This document shows positions 24,801-37,175 of a DNA stretch of 64,000 nucleotides, in pieces. Source of the DNA: Paragonimus skrjabini miyazakii (lineage: Eukaryota > Platyhelminthes > Trematoda > Plagiorchiida > Troglotrematidae); the NCBI GenBank assembly GCA_014338405.1, contig JTDE01000139.1, positions 296,460 to 360,459 of the forward strand, given 5' to 3'. Each line of letters begins with the position of its first letter. The stretch's first letter is position 1. The notes under the pieces are model-generated. The model was not told the DNA's origin. It did no database searches and was given only the letters and a program-made list of their open reading frames with translations. A program made the translations under genes and the position numbers.

Positions 24801-26744
24801 GACTTTATTGCTCTCTGTATCACTGTAAAATAGGCACATAAGATGTAGGAAATTACACCGTGTCTTAGTACGAAATGCATGAATCGATTAACATGCTATC
24901 ATTGTGACAACGACCATAAGTCGTGTCGTAGCATTACTGAATAAGCATTACGTGAGTGTCGCGGAGTGCAACTGTATGAATCATGAACAATTTTGTTGGA
25001 CGGTATCCAGTAAACTTCACAGGCAAGTAAGCCCAACGCATTTTGATTAGACTTCTGATCAGCGCGTCTACCCCGCCGGTCCATACTCGTCCAGTTCGCA
25101 GCCAACAGAATAAATAGTCGTGTTCATGTATGATCCATTAGGTTAGGCGTTGTGTTACCAAAATCGTGCAAACCTCTCATAAATTAGAGGATTAACGATC
25201 AATCAAACGCTTCTCAGTGTCTGCACAAAATTGTCATCTCTTAGATCCTAATTTAATATAACCCTTTTATCCACAATTTTATCGACTATTCCCCAATGCG
25301 ACCACTTGGTTCTTGGCATTTGTACTTCGTTTGAAGCACAGATCCACCTTCCAAAAATTCTGTTACTGTTACCTCCGAAAGTCTGAAACATATGGAATCT
25401 GTGCTAATTGTTAATGAACGGAAAGAAACGCCAATGAATGGGTCCAAAAATATAACGCTTACTTCATTAAAAGGGCGCTTTGTCTACGTTCTTTTTCAAT
25501 GAAATGATTGCTAACTTGCAAACCTTAAAGTTCTATATAGTCCTCGTTGTAAAGTATTTGTGTTTATATTGAAATTAGTTACGTCCGTCAGTTCCGTCAT
25601 GTAATGAAACTTTACCGTGTTACTTGTCGTTTGTTTCCCTTGATGAGAACTCTAGCCTGCTTGATGACATTTAGCTTACCGCGATTGTACATGACGGACT
25701 TCCATAATCTCTTGCATCATGGACTTCATCTGTTAGTCATTACACATCTTCTCTTTTTCAAGTCGGTCAGTGCACCGGTACGTCGGAGAAAACGGAGAGG
25801 GCAGATGTAAGATAAAACTTTAGCAATATCAGATATGTCATATGACTGAATTTACGCACTGACCAATGACAAGACGTTCGACTACTTCAGTGTTCCCACG
25901 CTTCGTACATGTGCGTGACCGGTTAGTACTGGGTCAGCATGTTACCCTGGAGAAACCATAGTGCCCGGATGTTGTCGTATAATATCGAGGCTACTTTTGC
26001 TTTTTCTGTTAATTATTATTTTCGTAAAAATGCTATTCTTTTGAAACTGCATTCTTATTATGAATACTGAATACTTTGGAATTGATAATACGGGGATCTT
26101 CGTTTGATCATATGGTATCCATACACTTTTGTCGTAAGGTTCACATCAAGTGTGTTGTACGGGTGAGCAAATGCACTCTCATGAATGAATAGCTGTGATC
26201 AGTGAATTTCTGAATGTAGTGCACTCAGTGAATAGTTGGCTAGTTGGATGAATAATGTCAATGTCGGGAGAACGATAACTTCGGACACTTCCCGGTCGTT
26301 TATGCAGCAGAAGTGGGTTGACTTGAGGGACCTTGATGTCTGATTCTGGGCACTGCTGCGCGCATTGAATGTATTCGAAGTTACATCAGGCTTTTGGGAG
26401 ATACAAGACGTTTTTCGTCCGTATTGGATAATACGCCGGTGGCGAGGGTCAATCGTTGGGCGATCGGAGTGCTCTTTGTTTAAGGGTACACTTTCTAACC
26501 CCCTTCTTCCTGATACGAAAGACAGCAGTGCCGCGACTATAAACGTGGTTCTGCTGTATGTCCGTAGAATCGAGCCTCACTACCTGAACAATCCTACGCA
26601 GACGTACAATCCTATGAGTGCAACTGGTTTTCGTCTGAGTGCTTCCCTTTGGCCTGTCTGAAAGGTTGCACCTAGAAGGACCGGTATCCTAGTCAGCATA
26701 GCCCACCAGATCAAAACAGTACACAAGCCCGACCACCTCGCCAA
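21897..26744. other. No recognisable feature
   Basis: About 4.8 kb. A short ATG/GATGAT-rich patch near 23.04 kb is the only low-complexity signal. The 98-codon frame at 26365-26661 has no family resemblance. Confidence 0.4.
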
Positions 26745-27037
26745 GGTAGCAGCATAGGTAAAGCAACAACGCGGTCACGAAATATGGAGACCATATCTGT
26801 TCCACTAAGCAGAATGGGTAAGTGTCGCCTTCCTGGGCGGGGTCCTCGTGATCACTCAAACCGGTGGCTGAAGACGCTATCCGAGATGGTGATGTGTCGC
26901 AGTCAATGGCGTACCTGTATCCATACCACTTCTAGTGCTTCCGCCTAGTCTTGTTTTAATAATGTTCATCCTTCTTAGTAACGTTTTCTTCCAGGATATT
27001 GCACGTCACTGTTGAGGTGAGCGGCTGCCCTCGTACA
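26745..27037 (+). mobile_element. RTE-type LINE 3' end (solo copy)
   Basis: Closely resembles the end of the 29-31.7 kb element (31.37-31.64 kb). Shared blocks include GTCCTCGTGATCACTCAAACC, split by small changes, then GATGTGTCGCAGTCAAT, TTCCGCCTAGTCTT and GTCACTGTTGAGGTGAG. The coding sense of the first part is the RTE C-terminus (PRDHSN-RWL). It carries about 30 extra bases near 26.97 kb relative to the other copy. No RT precedes it, so the copy is severely 5'-truncated. Confidence 0.75.
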
Positions 27038-27289
27038 CTCTAATTTTCGGCTAAATGTTCATTTTCGATGTCATTATCTGGTGAAGGACATTACTGCTAT
27101 TGTACAAATGGTCATGTAAATCTACAAAACGGGTTACAAAACCATATTTTCTACCCCACCTGGATAGGTTATGGAAATTGACATTCGTGTGCCGAGTTCC
27201 CTATTGATTTAACTATTCATGCCTAACGAAGATAATCTCCATATGGGTAACTCGCTAAAGCTACAACATCAAGTGGGCCGTTTGACCTG

Positions 27290-27420
27290 CACAGAAAACC
27301 CTTTTAGCATCCGTGCGTGCCGTTCTCCTCATTGATGTGTATGCACCCTCAGACCAGAGTTCGCAAGATTAGACTTCAAACTAGCTTACCTTCCACGTAA
27401 CTAGTTACTATCAACGACAA
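27290..27420 (+). other. Possible RTE endonuclease N-terminal remnant
   Basis: One frame reads SVRAVLLIDVYAPSDQSSQD before a stop, resembling the YAP strand of APE-type endonucleases of RTE LINEs. The matching stretch is short. It could be the displaced start of the endonuclease whose later part begins at 29.05 kb. Confidence 0.3.
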
Positions 27421-28890
27421 TTCAAAAACTGTGTAGTTATTTCTGTTTTAGTAACTATGTAGGTTCACAACTTCAAAACATGGATTAACGTGGCAGATGA
27501 AACATGAACCCGTGAAATACTTACCGAGGTTTAGCAGTTGAAACATGAAACAGAATGCGGGTTAGAAGACGAACTGTTTCATTCTATTTTTCACCGGATG
27601 GCTCGAATACAGATACAGTGAATCGGAAAATTATAAGGATTTTATTCCGTATTGCCATAATAAGAATATCAGTGGGTCAGTATAACGACATGTGGACTAG
27701 ATGTACTCAGTCAGCTGTGGGACTAGGTTTCTGATCTTTACGGTGTCTGCCAAGCCGTTAGAAATTTCACCGGGCCTTTTGTCCAGTTGACTTCTATATA
27801 TCATATCCATGTATCTGACAATGCATTTAGAAGTAAATGTATGGGGAGACAAGATTGAGGTTCCCGGTGCATTATCTACTGCTTGTGTACTATCCACTCG
27901 CTTGGTTGAGATAAGTATTCATAGTTTAGCGACTGAATGTATTAGCTTCAGTTTAGGCTGTATTACGCAAGTTATAACAGTGCCTACATTACCTCTTCTA
28001 CATAGTTAACTAATTATGACCATCTACTTGTGGACCAAGTATGCTATCCTCAACTTTCCCAGTCTTAAAGCGAATGGTCACGAACTTTCTTCTGTGACCA
28101 GTAACATCTGTTTTTCATGTCACTGCTCGTTCAGTGTTCTTTTTTTCACGGTGTTTGTATTATGCACCAGATTTCACGTTCAACCAACGGAAGCAAAAGT
28201 TTAAAATCCCAACTATGGTCTACTCCAAGGTGTTATGTGATTAATCATGCACCTACTGATTTCATCCGGTTATTGTTCCATAATATATTTAAAAGTGATT
28301 CAGGATTCTTCAGTATAAAATAGTTTAGTTTATCATCATCAACACCATCATCCGCAAAAACACATCAATGGCTGACCCTAATGGTCAACTGCCACAAGAT
28401 CATGATAAGAATAGTATGCCACAGTTTATAAGTAACAGAGCCTGTAAGAATGTGGCATAATTTCTGATAAAGTCTTGTTGTTGAACTTCAGAATTGCACA
28501 TTGCATATGGACAACCGAGGTGACGGTGAGAATAAATCTGCAGAGTTCCAGTTCAGCTGCCCTGTTTGAATAATTACACTCGTTTCATATATAACCAGGC
28601 AGATAATGACGCGCACAGAAACCTAAAGTCTGCAGCCAAACCTTGTATCAGCTGCGAAATTCCTAGCCAGTCGGGGTAATCTGACGTCTAGTATTAAAGA
28701 TACGTGTAGCTGTCTAAGTTTGCTTATTCAAAATCACCAAGTCGGTTAGAGCGTTGGCAAAGAGCTGTCTGTGTAGCCGGCCATTTTGTGACATTCTTAA
28801 TGTATGATCCAGCTACTAACTTGTCGAGTAAACAAACTACTCTGATTTGCACTATAAAACATCCGTTTCCTAACCCACTGGTGGCTAAAC

Positions 28891-29025
28891 GCTGTATATG
28901 ATTAATGCTACTATCTGAAGATCAAATACTTTAAGACGGATTGCATCGTTTACCCAAAACGACCATGTTTCGCACTCCTCCAATATTGATGCTTTCACTG
29001 TCGCCATATAAAACGCAAACTTTGC
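28891..29025 (-). pseudogene. RTE LINE RT C-terminal fragment, opposite strand
   Basis: The minus frame reads FYMATVKASILEECETW, then RLKVFDLQIV, matching the post-palm segment of RTE RTs (VY-A-VRSVLLYG-ETW, then RRL-VFDHRCL; compare 31.05-31.15 kb on the plus strand). It abuts the plus-strand endonuclease fragment starting at 29.05 kb, so two pieces of the family meet head to head. Confidence 0.55.
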
Positions 29026-29044
29026 AATAGAAGGGGATGCCCTT

Positions 29045-29527
29045 ATGTCGACTAAGCACTTAGATATCACCATACTAATGAGCGATTTTAATGCTAAACT
29101 TGGTCCTCTTTCTCCAGAGGAGAAGCGGCTAGGAGGTAGGTTTGATGTCCGGGCACAGCACACTGACAACGGCGAAAGACTACTACAGCTGTGCGCATCC
29201 CACGGTCTGTATATTTCAAGCACCGCGTTCCAACACAGGAAGAAGCACTGTGTTACTTGGATACCTCCGTGTGCCTCCCAACCGTGGACACAGTTGGATC
29301 ATATAACAGTCAGTTACAGGTGGCGTCACTCTGTTAAGGACTGTCGTGCCTTTTGGAGTAACCACCTGGACTCATACCATGTTGTTGTGCTTGCCCGTTT
29401 CGTTTTGTCATTTGCCCAGAGTATCTACGCTCAGAAATGCAAGGTGCTTAACTGGCATTCGAACGATGAGGATGTAAAGAACGCCTACCAAAAGTCGTTG
29501 GTGAAGAAGTTACCCAGTTCGAGTTAG
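29045..29527 (+). pseudogene. RTE LINE APE endonuclease, C-terminal part
   Basis: A 160-codon frame. It contains ILMSDFNAKLGPL (the (G)DFN active-site strand, G replaced by S), then HTDNGERLLQLCASHGLYI, TWIPP, and QLDHITVSYRWRHSVKDCR. The usual catalytic SDH near the end reads SYH, which replaces the aspartate. The N-terminal half of the domain is missing from this frame. In active elements this enzyme nicks the target DNA to prime cDNA synthesis; here two key positions are altered, so it should be inactive. Confidence 0.75.
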
Positions 29528-30186
29528 ACAAAGGATCCTAATTAACATTAGGAACAAATCACCGAAGCTATGAGAGCATACCGTAAATAGGCATGTTCCG
29601 AAGGAGCTGTTCCGTTTCGACAGAACTATATCTCCGTCAAGTCGATAAACCTCAGAATTGAACCTCTCTCAATCCCACCTGGTTCTGAATATAATGACGA
29701 CCGTCGAGAGCTTAAAGGCAAGCCTACTGAAAGCTCGCACAAAGACCTTGAGCACTAATTGGTCAAACAATCGAAATAGATGGAAAAAGTCTTTTTATCT
29801 GGGAATAACAGGTGGCTCTTTTCACTGATCCCTGGTTGTACTGGCCGTCAAATCGGTGTAAGTGAGACCATATGTGAGAAGGATGGTTCACTTATTACCA
29901 GTCAATCGAGCCGAGTGACAGGGGGGCTGAACTTTCTGCATAACAGTTCAGCTGGCTTGAATCAGGTAATTTGGACGAAGGGACCTGAATGGTCAGTTGT
30001 TGCGTTCCAGACGGCCCTCCATCGGAAGCAGAAGTGGCTCTGGAGCGTAATAAGTCTCTTGATCCAGACCTTCTCCCTCCTTCTCTTTTCAAGGATAGTG
30101 GCGAGAGGTTGATACCAGAACTGAACAAAGTCCTCATGACGATGTGGGAGACTGAATAATTATCTCGCGAACAGTGCAAATCAAAA

Positions 30187-31251
30187 GTGAATTCCATTTT
30201 CAAAAAGGGGGCCAGATGTCTACGTGACAACTACAGAGGTTTCAGTTTGGTGTCAATTGCGTCCAAGTTACTCACTGGTCTAATTTTACGTCGACTCACT
30301 AAGCCGAGAGGAAGTCAGATACGCAGAGAACAAGCAGGATTCCGATCCGGACGGAGGTGCGTTGATCAAATTTTTACCACGCAACGAAACTTGAAACATC
30401 GGCACTATTAAAGACAGCCGATAGTCGTGGTCTTTTTGGACTTAAAGGCTGCTTCCAATTCAGTTACTCGTAACTTTCTCTGGAGTACCACAGAAATACG
30501 TGAATTTATTAAGATCACTGTATGTCCAATCTACATGCAGGGTGAGAGTTTCTGAGCAATTGTCTCGGCCGTTCATCACTTCAAGTGATGTTCGTCAGGG
30601 GTGTCCGATTTCCCCATTCCTCTTCAATTTTGTCATGGACGATATTCTGGAATGTGTGCTTCGCGAATCCAGTGGGCTTGGTGTTGAGCTTCTTCCTGAA
30701 GCTAGATGGACCGATCTGGAGTATGCGGACGACATTGTCTTACTTAGCCCCTCTGCCGAAGACATGCACACCATGCTGAATAATGTGGGTGATCGGGATG
30801 GTTTGTATGGAATGCGCTTCGCACCTCCAAATTACAAAGTATTGTTTGAAGATTGGGGCATTTCCACTCCTACTTTCTTCATTACAGGTAATCTGCTTGA
30901 GATTGTGAACAGTTTCACATGCTTGGGTAGTATTTTCTCGTCAGCCTGTAATAATGTTGATGAGATATCAGGGAGAATAGCGAAAGGTTTTGAGTCGCCT
31001 ATACCAAACTGCGTCGTCTGTGGCGTCGGAAAGATGTCCAGTTATCGTTGAAAGGCAGCGTATATAGGGCTTGTGTATGTTATGTTTTGCTCTATGGTTC
31101 GGAAGCGCGGCCTGTTCACAAGGAAGATATCAACAGGCTTGTTGTGTTTGACCATCGTTGTCTTCGCCAAATAGCCCACATTAATTGTACTGGTCGTAAG
31201 TGTACTGTGACAGTTCGCTGGCGCGTTTTCTGGAACGCTCAGGAAGCGTAA
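30187..31251 (+). pseudogene. RTE LINE reverse transcriptase, frameshifted
   Basis: First frame (30187-30411): IFKKGARCLRDNYRGFSLVS, REQAGFRSGRRCVDQIF, ended by a TAA. Readthrough in the same frame gives VVVFLDLKAA with the first catalytic Asp. A frameshift near 30.49 kb leads to 30500-31051: YVNLLRSLYVQ, VRQGCPISPFLFNFVMD, and an intact EYADDIVLL palm, then FTCLGSIFSS. Another shift leads to 31048-31251: VLLYGSEARPV and VFDHRCLRQIA. The catalytic aspartates survive but the frame is broken at least three times. It is one of the better preserved RTs in the window. Confidence 0.82.
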
Positions 31252-31660
31252 TCACTTGGTCAACTACTCACGGTGCATAGTTTGCGATGGTTAGGTCACG
31301 TACTCCGTATGTTATCTGATCGTTTGCCATACTGGGCGTTTCATACTGAGGCCATCAAAAGTTGGGTCAAACCGCGTAGTGGTCAAGCAAGAACGTGGTC
31401 ATGAAATATGAAGACTCTGATTGCTCCACTATGCAAAGTGGGTAGGTGTCGCCTGCCTTGATGGTGTCCTCGTGATCACTCAAACCGCTGGTTGGAGACG
31501 CTTTCTGAGGTGGCGATGTGTCGCAGTCAATAGCGTATTTGTATCCTTACCATTTCTATTTCTTCCGCTTGGTCTTCCTTCAATAATGTTCAAACTTGTC
31601 ACTGTTGAGGTGAGTGGCTGCCCGAGCCACAGTACCTTTTGTTCAGGCTCATGGCTGCTG

Positions 31661-31694
31661 TGATGATGATTATGACGATGATGATGATGATGAT
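31661..31694 (+). repeat. (GAT)n-type tail microsatellite
   Basis: Imperfect TGATGATGAT-TATGAC-GATGATGATGAT run directly after the RTE 3' end. Short tandem 3' tails are typical of RTE-type elements. Confidence 0.85.
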
Positions 31695-34600
31695 TTTGTT
31701 GATGGACCCTCTGGGTGGAATCTAGTCATCGAAGTGTACATAGTGAGTAATGGTCTGTTTCTGGTTTGTAAGGCTGTTCTCTAATCTCCAGGACAAATGC
31801 AGTGACTAATGGCCTGATCTTTCGCCCTCATTCAGAGTAGTTTTGTACCGTGACTGCAACGACCTCTTCTTCCTCTTCATTATGGTGCACCGGTTTCGAG
31901 CCATGCCAGTCTGACTTGATTTATTCCTGTCTAGCTTTCGCGTATCATCGTTCATCACTCTAACTTGAGTTTGATGTCAGCCTGTTACTACGATGAGATA
32001 TATGTTACTTATGACCCATTTCCTTCACATTCGTATGGCTGCTCCAGCCTTGCTTGCATCACAAATCCGCAAAGCTATAACTAGTTTATCTGGTACGAAG
32101 ATGCCTCTACGTGAAAAGCAAAGCGCTACAAATAACACAGATGGCGACTAATCACATGACCCACCGGAAGCTACACAGCCAGGCAACATTATCGTTCCCT
32201 CTGACGGACAATCTAAAAGCAAGCGTCAGCAGCCTTTGCAGTTACAACTAATCGCCGTGGAAATGGTTCATTCCAGCAGTTGCTGGTCACCACTGAGTCA
32301 CTTCTCGGGTGATAGTGGTAGCAGTCTACAGCTTTCTTGCCAATGAATGCGCTTACAAAGGAGAATATACTCAAAATATTACTGCGTTTTTCCCACACGG
32401 ATTGGAGTCGTTAGTCGTTCAGGTCATACATGTTTGTAGCACATTATCGTATATATTATATATTACGGCGTTTCCAATAACCGTGGGGCTGTTTTGCCGT
32501 TCATGCGTTCGACATCTGTAGGTGGTGAGACCCTCCAATGCTTTTAAAATCGAGTAGGGTTAAGAACTGTGTGTATCAATTACCAGTAGTTCGCCAACCC
32601 GGGGAACAATCATCTCGTGTAGGAAGTTCAGAGCAGCTGCTCTGAAAACCGAGCACACAGTCACTTACCACAAGATAGTCGCGTTTGGCTTCACGTTCTC
32701 ATTAGGACTGATAAGTGACATTAGCATCTGATTGCCATTCCGATTGACTGCAGAAATGTATATAATGCATACAGTGCTGGTGCTGTTACAAAGGGCTTCC
32801 CTCTATTTGGCTGCAACAAACATCAATCATTTCATTCCTTCGCAATGTACTCATTATTTCCTGACTGCGGTTGCGAGACAGGACCACAATCAGTTATTAC
32901 TGATGACTTAGGAAATCTTTAACAAATATAAACGCACCATCTTGCATTTTCTAATCAAAACCGACAAAACTTGTCAGTTTTCGCTATTGCTTGATCTAGT
33001 ACACTCCGATCGTCGTTCCCGTTAAATTGGCCTAATATTTTTCTATCACAAAAGTTTTTAACGAAATGTCAGACGATGGATAGTACGAAGTGCACACTCA
33101 TAGTTAGCCATGTGATACGAGATCCACGCCTTATGTTACCAAGGTAAACAAAACTATGATCGGGCAAGAACTTACGAGAACATCCTTTCGATTTTCACAG
33201 GTTAACCAGAAGAGACGGTAGTGTAAAGAGCATACAACACTACGTGGCAGTCGCTCAACATAAATCATCAGCATCAGCAATAGCAGATTCCAAACCGTAG
33301 AGAATTACTTAACTAAATTTCATTGTATGTCTGCTTGGATCCAATTTAATGGTCTAGATGAAAAGTTGAAAAACCGCACCTAACCTTAACTCACCAGCGT
33401 ATAGGCGTTGGGCTGAATCCTTCCCTCTAAATCATACAACTGCAACAGTATACAGTTAGTCAGTGGCATTTGTCAGTCGCCAAGATCACAGTATGTTCAG
33501 CCCATCCTGCATGCAGACTATTGTTTCACTGTTGTGCTCTACGATGACTGTAAATGTCCTGTTTTGCAAGCGCCGGATAAAATATCATCTACCTACAGGG
33601 TCGCCAATCAGGATGACATATGCAGAATTCTTTTGTAGAATACCTCCTTACAAAATAAGGCTTCGCTGCATGCAACACATATAAACGTAATACATTACGG
33701 TCTTCCACAAATCAGAAACGGGCACGTGTGTGAAGCGGCTGGATCGAATCTTCATACTTTGTAAACGCTTATTTTTGCGTGCTAAAGCAGACTGAATGCA
33801 TATCATATTCGGAGTATGATCGGAAGTAGTGAATCGCTATGTTTGTCCATAAAAGAACTGACCTTCTGTGCCGGTGGTGATTTCAGGTCGATCTCTTCCA
33901 GGAAGGTATATGGTCTACCCAAATCCTTCTCCTTTCTGTGTGTCATCGGCTTCCCATAAGTGAATTAGAAAAGTTAAAGATTCACCAAAATGCTGATATG
34001 GTCTACTTTTCTTAAACATTAATTGCGTAGGCGTTGTACACATGTGTGACGAACAGCCTGCGGGAATATGATTCAAGGTTGAGCACATTCTAAACTACCG
34101 AACAATTACGTTAGTTGTCCATGTTTTCTGCGAAGTCTGAATTTTTAGCCATATGTTTCATTTGAGCACATTTAAAAAATTGCTCTGCGGGTGGATTCAA
34201 CTGTTAAAGTTCAGGTCGAGAAGGAAACCTTTTGGTTAGCTTTAAGTAAAAGAATTAGACTCAGTTGTTCACGAGGTCGACCTGAAGGAGATAGAAGCAA
34301 GAACGTAACGACTTGCTGCTATCAACTTGTGCTGAAGTTTGCCGAGAGTAAACAGCCTGTGACATCTCCAAAAAGGCAAGTTGTTCAACGAATTGCTGAC
34401 GTTGTTTGAACCCACGTCATCGGTGTTCGTATATTGGTGGGGTTTTGTTTTAGAGAGGGGGCAAATTCATGTACAAGGGAGACAACCATCAGATTTTGTA
34501 CACTGTCTGATGGTGTTTGTCAATTAGAGGTGCCTTGGAACACTTCGGGACATCTAAGTTTTCGACCGGCCACGAAACATATAGTGACTCGTTCAACAAC

Positions 34601-35885
34601 TTGGCCAGATTTTATGATGGACTCAGATGATAAGGTGAACACCATGGCCTTTGGGTACTAAACTCAGACAGAACATACCGCGTTTGACAAAACCGTGATC
34701 AAGAACTTTTAACGGCAGTTAGCTGGCTTGGTCCTAAAATGAACTCATTTCTGGAGTCGTTGCACTTTTCTGTACTTGCATACTCAACTCGGTAGTTGTT
34801 CGTTTAGGTGTCCTTAAGTGAATGTCATTGACTGTTCCGTCAATCGTTAATCGCAAGGATCTTTGTTATTTTTCATGTGTCCACCCGATTCGTCACCTTC
34901 TACTGAACATCAGACGGAGCTAGTCAATTTGTGAAAAGAACAGTCTTCGTTGTAAGATGAATTGAAGTCATATACTAGGCGCTGTTGTTAGACTACATCA
35001 TGAAATGTTTGATAATTCTGCACAAACAAGATTATTACCACTGCAATATTTATCACGAAATTCAAACTGCTGACGGTGTGAACCAGAAAGATCAGATCAA
35101 TCCGTCAAGCTGATCAGATAGCGATGCATGCACTCACTGAATTACGGTGAACATATAACATATTGTAGCATGTAACCTGTTGGTGTTAGGTTACTCACTG
35201 TGAAGTCTACATGAGCTTGATTTTCTCATAACGCTCTTTGATAAAACTGTGACGCATCAATGCGTCTTCTAACTGTTTGGTTATTCGCTTAATTTTGAAC
35301 TTTAACCGTCAGCATACCGAGCTGGTTTGAACTTTACTGAGTAGAGTGAACTAGTGAATTGTCAAATAAACGTCATTCAGCAACGACCTGTCAGTCGATC
35401 GATGTCCGCTCATTGTTGGTTACTGCATGCATAAACATGCTCCGAGATAACAGTGAAGGCTGTGCGGTTTACTGCCAGCTCTATAACAGTTAACTGACGT
35501 TAAGTGGCAATGTAACATTTGCAGTGTCACAGTGACATTGTCTTACGCGCTATCGCGTGCACCGAGTACTGATTCGTGGATTTAGCCATTCTTTTGTCTG
35601 TTATCACAACAGGGTAAGCCCACCTAATGTGAGAAGTCATGGTATTGTGGCAGCCTCTCATTGAACAAGCAGAACGGTGATCCAAGTTTAAAGAAGCAAA
35701 TGGAAACATTCGGCTATTTGAGTGCAAGCCGGACCGTAACTTTTGAATCAACTCATTTGTTTTTACAGGCTACTGTAAATCGTACAATCGACATGAACCG
35801 TTGCTTGTAAGTAGTGCAAGTAGCATCAGAGTACCTCTTCGGTTATTGGGATGTGGCGGGAGATTTTTTGTTATATCCTAAATAT
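31695..35885. other. No recognisable feature
   Basis: About 4.2 kb. Frames at 34191-34409 and 34434-34661 are open but not assignable. A 9-base stem near 34.49 kb was judged incidental. Confidence 0.4.
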
Positions 35886-35950
35886 AACTCATAAGCGCAT
35901 GTCGTTGAGCGTTTGCATATAATAATTCATACATTCATGTCTAATGTGAG
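35886..35950 (-). repeat. SINE 5' region fragment
   Basis: ACTCATAAGCG, then TTGAGCGT and TGTCTAATGTGAG, align with 36534-36595, the 5' region of the SINE at 36.3-36.6 kb, in the same orientation. Confidence 0.55.
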
Positions 35951-36111
35951 ATCATTGACGCGGCGATCGAAGCAGTTGCATGAAGAAAGCTTGACCGGAG
36001 TTCTAGTTCATGCCCTGACTAAGATACGCTAATTAAGAACTCTCACAAACGAAGAACTCAAGTATAGTGATTCGTTTCTAAGGGGGCTCACCGAGACCGT
36101 TATGTGAGTAA

Positions 36112-36144
36112 GACAGCTGCGGTCAACTTTCACTAATGTTCAAC
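36112..36144 (+). repeat. SINE internal fragment
   Basis: GACAGCTGCGGTCAA then CTAATGTTCAAC resembles GACAGCTGCGATCAA then TGATGTTCAAC of the 7.2 kb copy. A short, diverged remnant. Confidence 0.45.
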
Positions 36145-36317
36145 CGTTTCCGAATATTCAATAACAGGAATGGTAGAGTTTATTGGTAATTCTGAATCAT
36201 TTAACGTCATAGGTTCATCAGGTTATAGTCTTTGAATGACGTATTTATTTGTTTGATGGGACACTTTTGACGATACAGACTTCTCCCGGACTCGCGAGAT
36301 CTATTCTACATTCAAAC

Positions 36318-36604
36318 AGAAAACAGGATTACTGATCAATAGTCGGGGATTTGGTTTATTTCAAGTTGAACATCACCCAGAATTGATCGCAGTTGTCGCA
36401 TTCCCATAGACTCGAGTTTCGCTCTCATTAGAGCTCGTCAGTAGTGCATATCATCGCCACTGCCGGGACTTGAACCACGAACACGCTGTTCATGTGGCTA
36501 TCGATTGGAGTTAACACACGGCAACCTGATCATTACTCACAAGCGAAAGTGGTTGAGCGTTCACATATGATTATTCGGTCGTGTCTAACGTGAGAAAACA
36601 GGAT
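36318..36604 (-). mobile_element. SINE-like element with perfect 12-base target-site duplication
   Basis: AGAAAACAGGAT occurs at 36318-36329 and again at 36593-36604, exactly bracketing about 263 bases. On the minus strand the insert has a B-box-like GGTTCAAGTCCCGGCAG (near 36.46 kb), as in tRNA-derived SINEs, then AGTCTATGGGAATGCGACA, TGATGTTCAACTTGAAAT and CCCCGACT near its 3' end. Related pieces lie at 7.13-7.25, 35.89 and 36.11 kb. The duplication's minus-strand form ATCCTGTTTTCT contains the T-rich site favoured by LINE endonucleases. Mobility in trans by a LINE is inference. Confidence 0.72.
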
Positions 36605-36740
36605 ATTTAATATCATACATCAAAATATCAGAATAGCAGATATCACTTCATTTTTGCGTCAAACCGGAATGAGATGAACTGGAATGAGCACAGTGTTGCA
36701 AAATTAGTGGATAACATTCCATACGGGATGTGATGTATTA

Positions 36741-37175
36741 GTGAACGTGTGCGAAGTCGGTAGGTTTTATATTGGCCGACTGGACCAAAATTGCCTTCAA
36801 TCACACGGCTTCTTGTCTAATTCATTCTGGTTTACACTGAATCCAATCACAGGTGTTGGATTGCGGGCCAAGCATGGTGATGTTTCTGCACAAATGTCCT
36901 TTGGCTACGATCACTTTGACAAACCATTCAAGAAACGGACGTGGCCAGTCTTCGACGTCTTTGCTGTTTTTCACTAACTTGGATTGGTAGGAAGCCTGCT
37001 CGTTGCACTGAACTGGATGGCTATGCTGGCCTTACCAGGTCCAAATATGTCAAATATACCAAAAGTAGGTGATCAAGTAGAAGCAGTTGCATTCATAAGT
37101 TTGTATGTTGCACTATTGATTTTGCAGATATGTTTAGACTTTGAGACAGATGCTTACAAGCATACGACACAATAA
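36741..37175 (+). pseudogene. Unassigned open frame with hydrophobic C-terminal part, one internal stop
   Basis: Two frames (36741-36977 and 36984-37175) are in the same reading frame and are separated only by one TAA and two codons, so together they make about 145 codons. The first part reads like soluble protein (FGYDHFDKPFKKRTWPVF); the second has two likely membrane segments (LLVALNWMAMLALP and VAFISLYVALLILQICL). No start or splice borders are certain; CACTAACTTGGATTGGTAG near 36.97-36.99 kb could be a branch site and acceptor, which would make the second part an exon. I do not recognise the family. Confidence 0.3.

Larger units (their letters stand above)
29045..31694 (+). mobile_element. 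RTE-type LINE, most complete copy
   Basis: In order: APE endonuclease C-terminal part, a broken linker (29.78-30.18 kb: LFSLI, GVSETICEKDGSLIT, SEAEVAL), reverse transcriptase (30.19-31.25 kb), a C-terminal region, and a 3' end with a GATGAT microsatellite. Frames change at least three times and several stops occur, so it is inactive. Several segments have relatives elsewhere in the window (10.97-13.13, 21.5, 26.7, 28.9 and 40.4 kb). The RTE call rests on APE-type endonuclease, RT order and microsatellite tail; a related APE LINE clade is possible. Confidence 0.75.

Noticed and set aside
34482..34515. Short inverted repeat ACCATCAGA/TCTGATGGT as a terminator or regulatory hairpin
   Set aside because: Nine-base stem without context; expected by chance at this window size.
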